Source: Bacillota bacterium
Lineage (GTDB): Bacteria; Bacillota; Clostridia; Oscillospirales; Ruminococcaceae
Length of the DNA stretch: 6,396 bases
Assembly (NCBI GenBank): GCA_023395695.1
Contig: JAEWYJ010000236.1
Span: forward strand, 1-6,396
Reading direction: 5' to 3'
In this document: in pieces, positions 5,681 through 6,396 of the stretch
Layout: every line of letters begins with the position of its first letter
Position numbering within the stretch: position 1 is the first letter of the stretch
Position numbers and translations under genes: made by a program
Notes under the pieces: generated by a model
Databases searched by the model: none
Seen by the model: the letters and a program-made list of their open reading frames with translations, nothing else
What the model was told of the DNA's origin: nothing

Positions 5681-6396
5681 TTATATCAGCGTATTTTCCC
5701 GGAATTGCTTAGGCGTTATGCCGGTGTTCTTTTTAAAGACCCGCCCAAAGCTCTGAGCGGAATTAAATCCGCATTTATAACCAATTTCAGAAACATTGAG
5801 GTTTGTCTCAGCCAAAAAGCGCCGGGCCTGCTCGATACGATAATTATTGAGATAGGCGCTTAGCTTTTCCCCTGTTGTCTCGGTAAAAATCGCGCTTAAA
5901 TAAGGTAACGATATCCCCAATACATCGCTGATTTTGCCCAAAGAGAGGTCGCCGTCCATGTAATGGGTGGCAATATATTCCTTGGCCTCTATAGCATACT
6001 TATTATGGCTGCGGCGCCGCCCCATTTGAAGCAGCACCAATGCGCTGCGATAGAATTTAATAATCTGTTCCTGCTGGTAGGCCGGGTCGCTTTCGGTCAG
6101 CAGATGCTCGAATTCGCGCGAAATTCCCGCGCTGCGCATCTCTTCGAGAGACACCCGCACCGCGATAAGCTGCTCAATCACATCATCGAGCATGCGATGT
6201 ATGCCCTCTTTACTAAAAAGCTCGCGATCATACATCTCGGTAATTAACGCCGTAATCTCCGTCTCGGTTTCGGCCATGCCGACGCTTTCCAGCGCGTTAA
6301 TCAATTTTTTGGCGCGCCGAATATAGTAAAGGTTCTCATACACGCCCTCTCCGGGCGCCGTAAGCTCGGTATCCTCTCTGACAGAGTCGCCTATAT
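5681..6396 (-). CDS. AraC/YesN-type transcription regulator, 5' end cut by window edge
   Basis: The frame stays open to the right edge (17 further codons beyond GTG 6343), so the true start is outside; GTG 6343 has no ribosome binding site and is not a start. Numbering from 6343, residues about 1-110 are a helical linker (YIRRAKKLINAL, MLDDVIEQLIAVRVSLEEMR). Residues 115-220 are a complete AraC-type DNA-binding domain with two helix-turn-helix units: LSLGKISDVLGISLPYLSAI (133-152), then the FTETTGEKLSAYLNNYRIEQ connecting helix, then NVSEIGYKCGF with FGRVFKKNTGITPKQFR to the end. This architecture is typical of YesN-like response regulators, which carry a receiver domain at the N-terminus and work with a sensor kinase; that part is not visible, so a non-phosphorylated AraC regulator is possible. 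It heads the visible part of a tight operon with two solute-binding proteins and is likely to control uptake or use of their ligand. Confidence 0.9.
   Translation of the reverse strand, partial: IGDSVREDTELTAPGEGVYENLYYIRRAKKLINALESVGMAETETEITALITEMYDRELFSKEGIHRMLDDVIEQLIAVRVSLEEMRSAGISREFEHLLTESDPAYQQEQIIKFYRSALVLLQMGRRRSHNKYAIEAKEYIATHYMDGDLSLGKISDVLGISLPYLSAIFTETTGEKLSAYLNNYRIEQARRFLAETNLNVSEIGYKCGFNSAQSFGRVFKKNTGITPKQFRENTLI

Noticed and set aside
6337..6343. GTG 6343 as the true start of the AraC-type regulator
   Set aside because: The frame remains open to the window edge and no ribosome binding site precedes the GTG; the protein is more probably cut by the edge.

Overview
The window looks like a chromosomal segment of a Gram-positive anaerobe of the class Clostridia, probably an Oscillospiraceae/Ruminococcaceae-like lineage. 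This is an inference from three things: the style of the ECF sigma/DUF4367 pair, the YesN-like AraC regulator beside lipoprotein-type solute-binding proteins, and strong AGGAGG-type ribosome binding sites with frequent TTG/GTG starts at moderate G+C. No mobile element, CRISPR array, tRNA or rRNA was seen.

Layout. (1) 1-1043, minus strand: an unrecognised secreted lipoprotein that runs off the left edge. (2) 1044-1534: a divergent, partly AT-rich intergenic region. It carries a good sigma-A-type promoter toward the right, a direct repeat, a terminator-like hairpin in the leader, and a perfect 12-bp palindrome just before the sigma gene. (3) 1535-3189, plus strand: a three-gene operon encoding an ECF-type sigma factor, a membrane-anchored DUF4367 protein that is its likely anti-sigma factor, and a small protein that resembles a degenerate ECF sigma factor. 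(4) 3190-3557: a convergent gap with two hairpin terminators. (5) 3558-6396, minus strand: a tight operon read from the right edge. It encodes the C-terminal part of an AraC/YesN-type regulator, a DctP-type (TRAP) solute-binding protein and a TctC/Bug-type solute-binding protein.

How the parts may work together. The first operon has the layout of a cell-surface stress or signal module: sigma factor, translationally coupled transmembrane regulator and an extra sigma-like partner, with a divergent lipoprotein as a possible target gene. The second operon places two solute-binding proteins from two unrelated transporter classes directly behind a transcription regulator, with no permease gene in view. 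The most interesting reading is that they are extracytoplasmic ligand sensors for a two-component system rather than transport components. The rest of that operon lies beyond the right edge, so this remains an inference.
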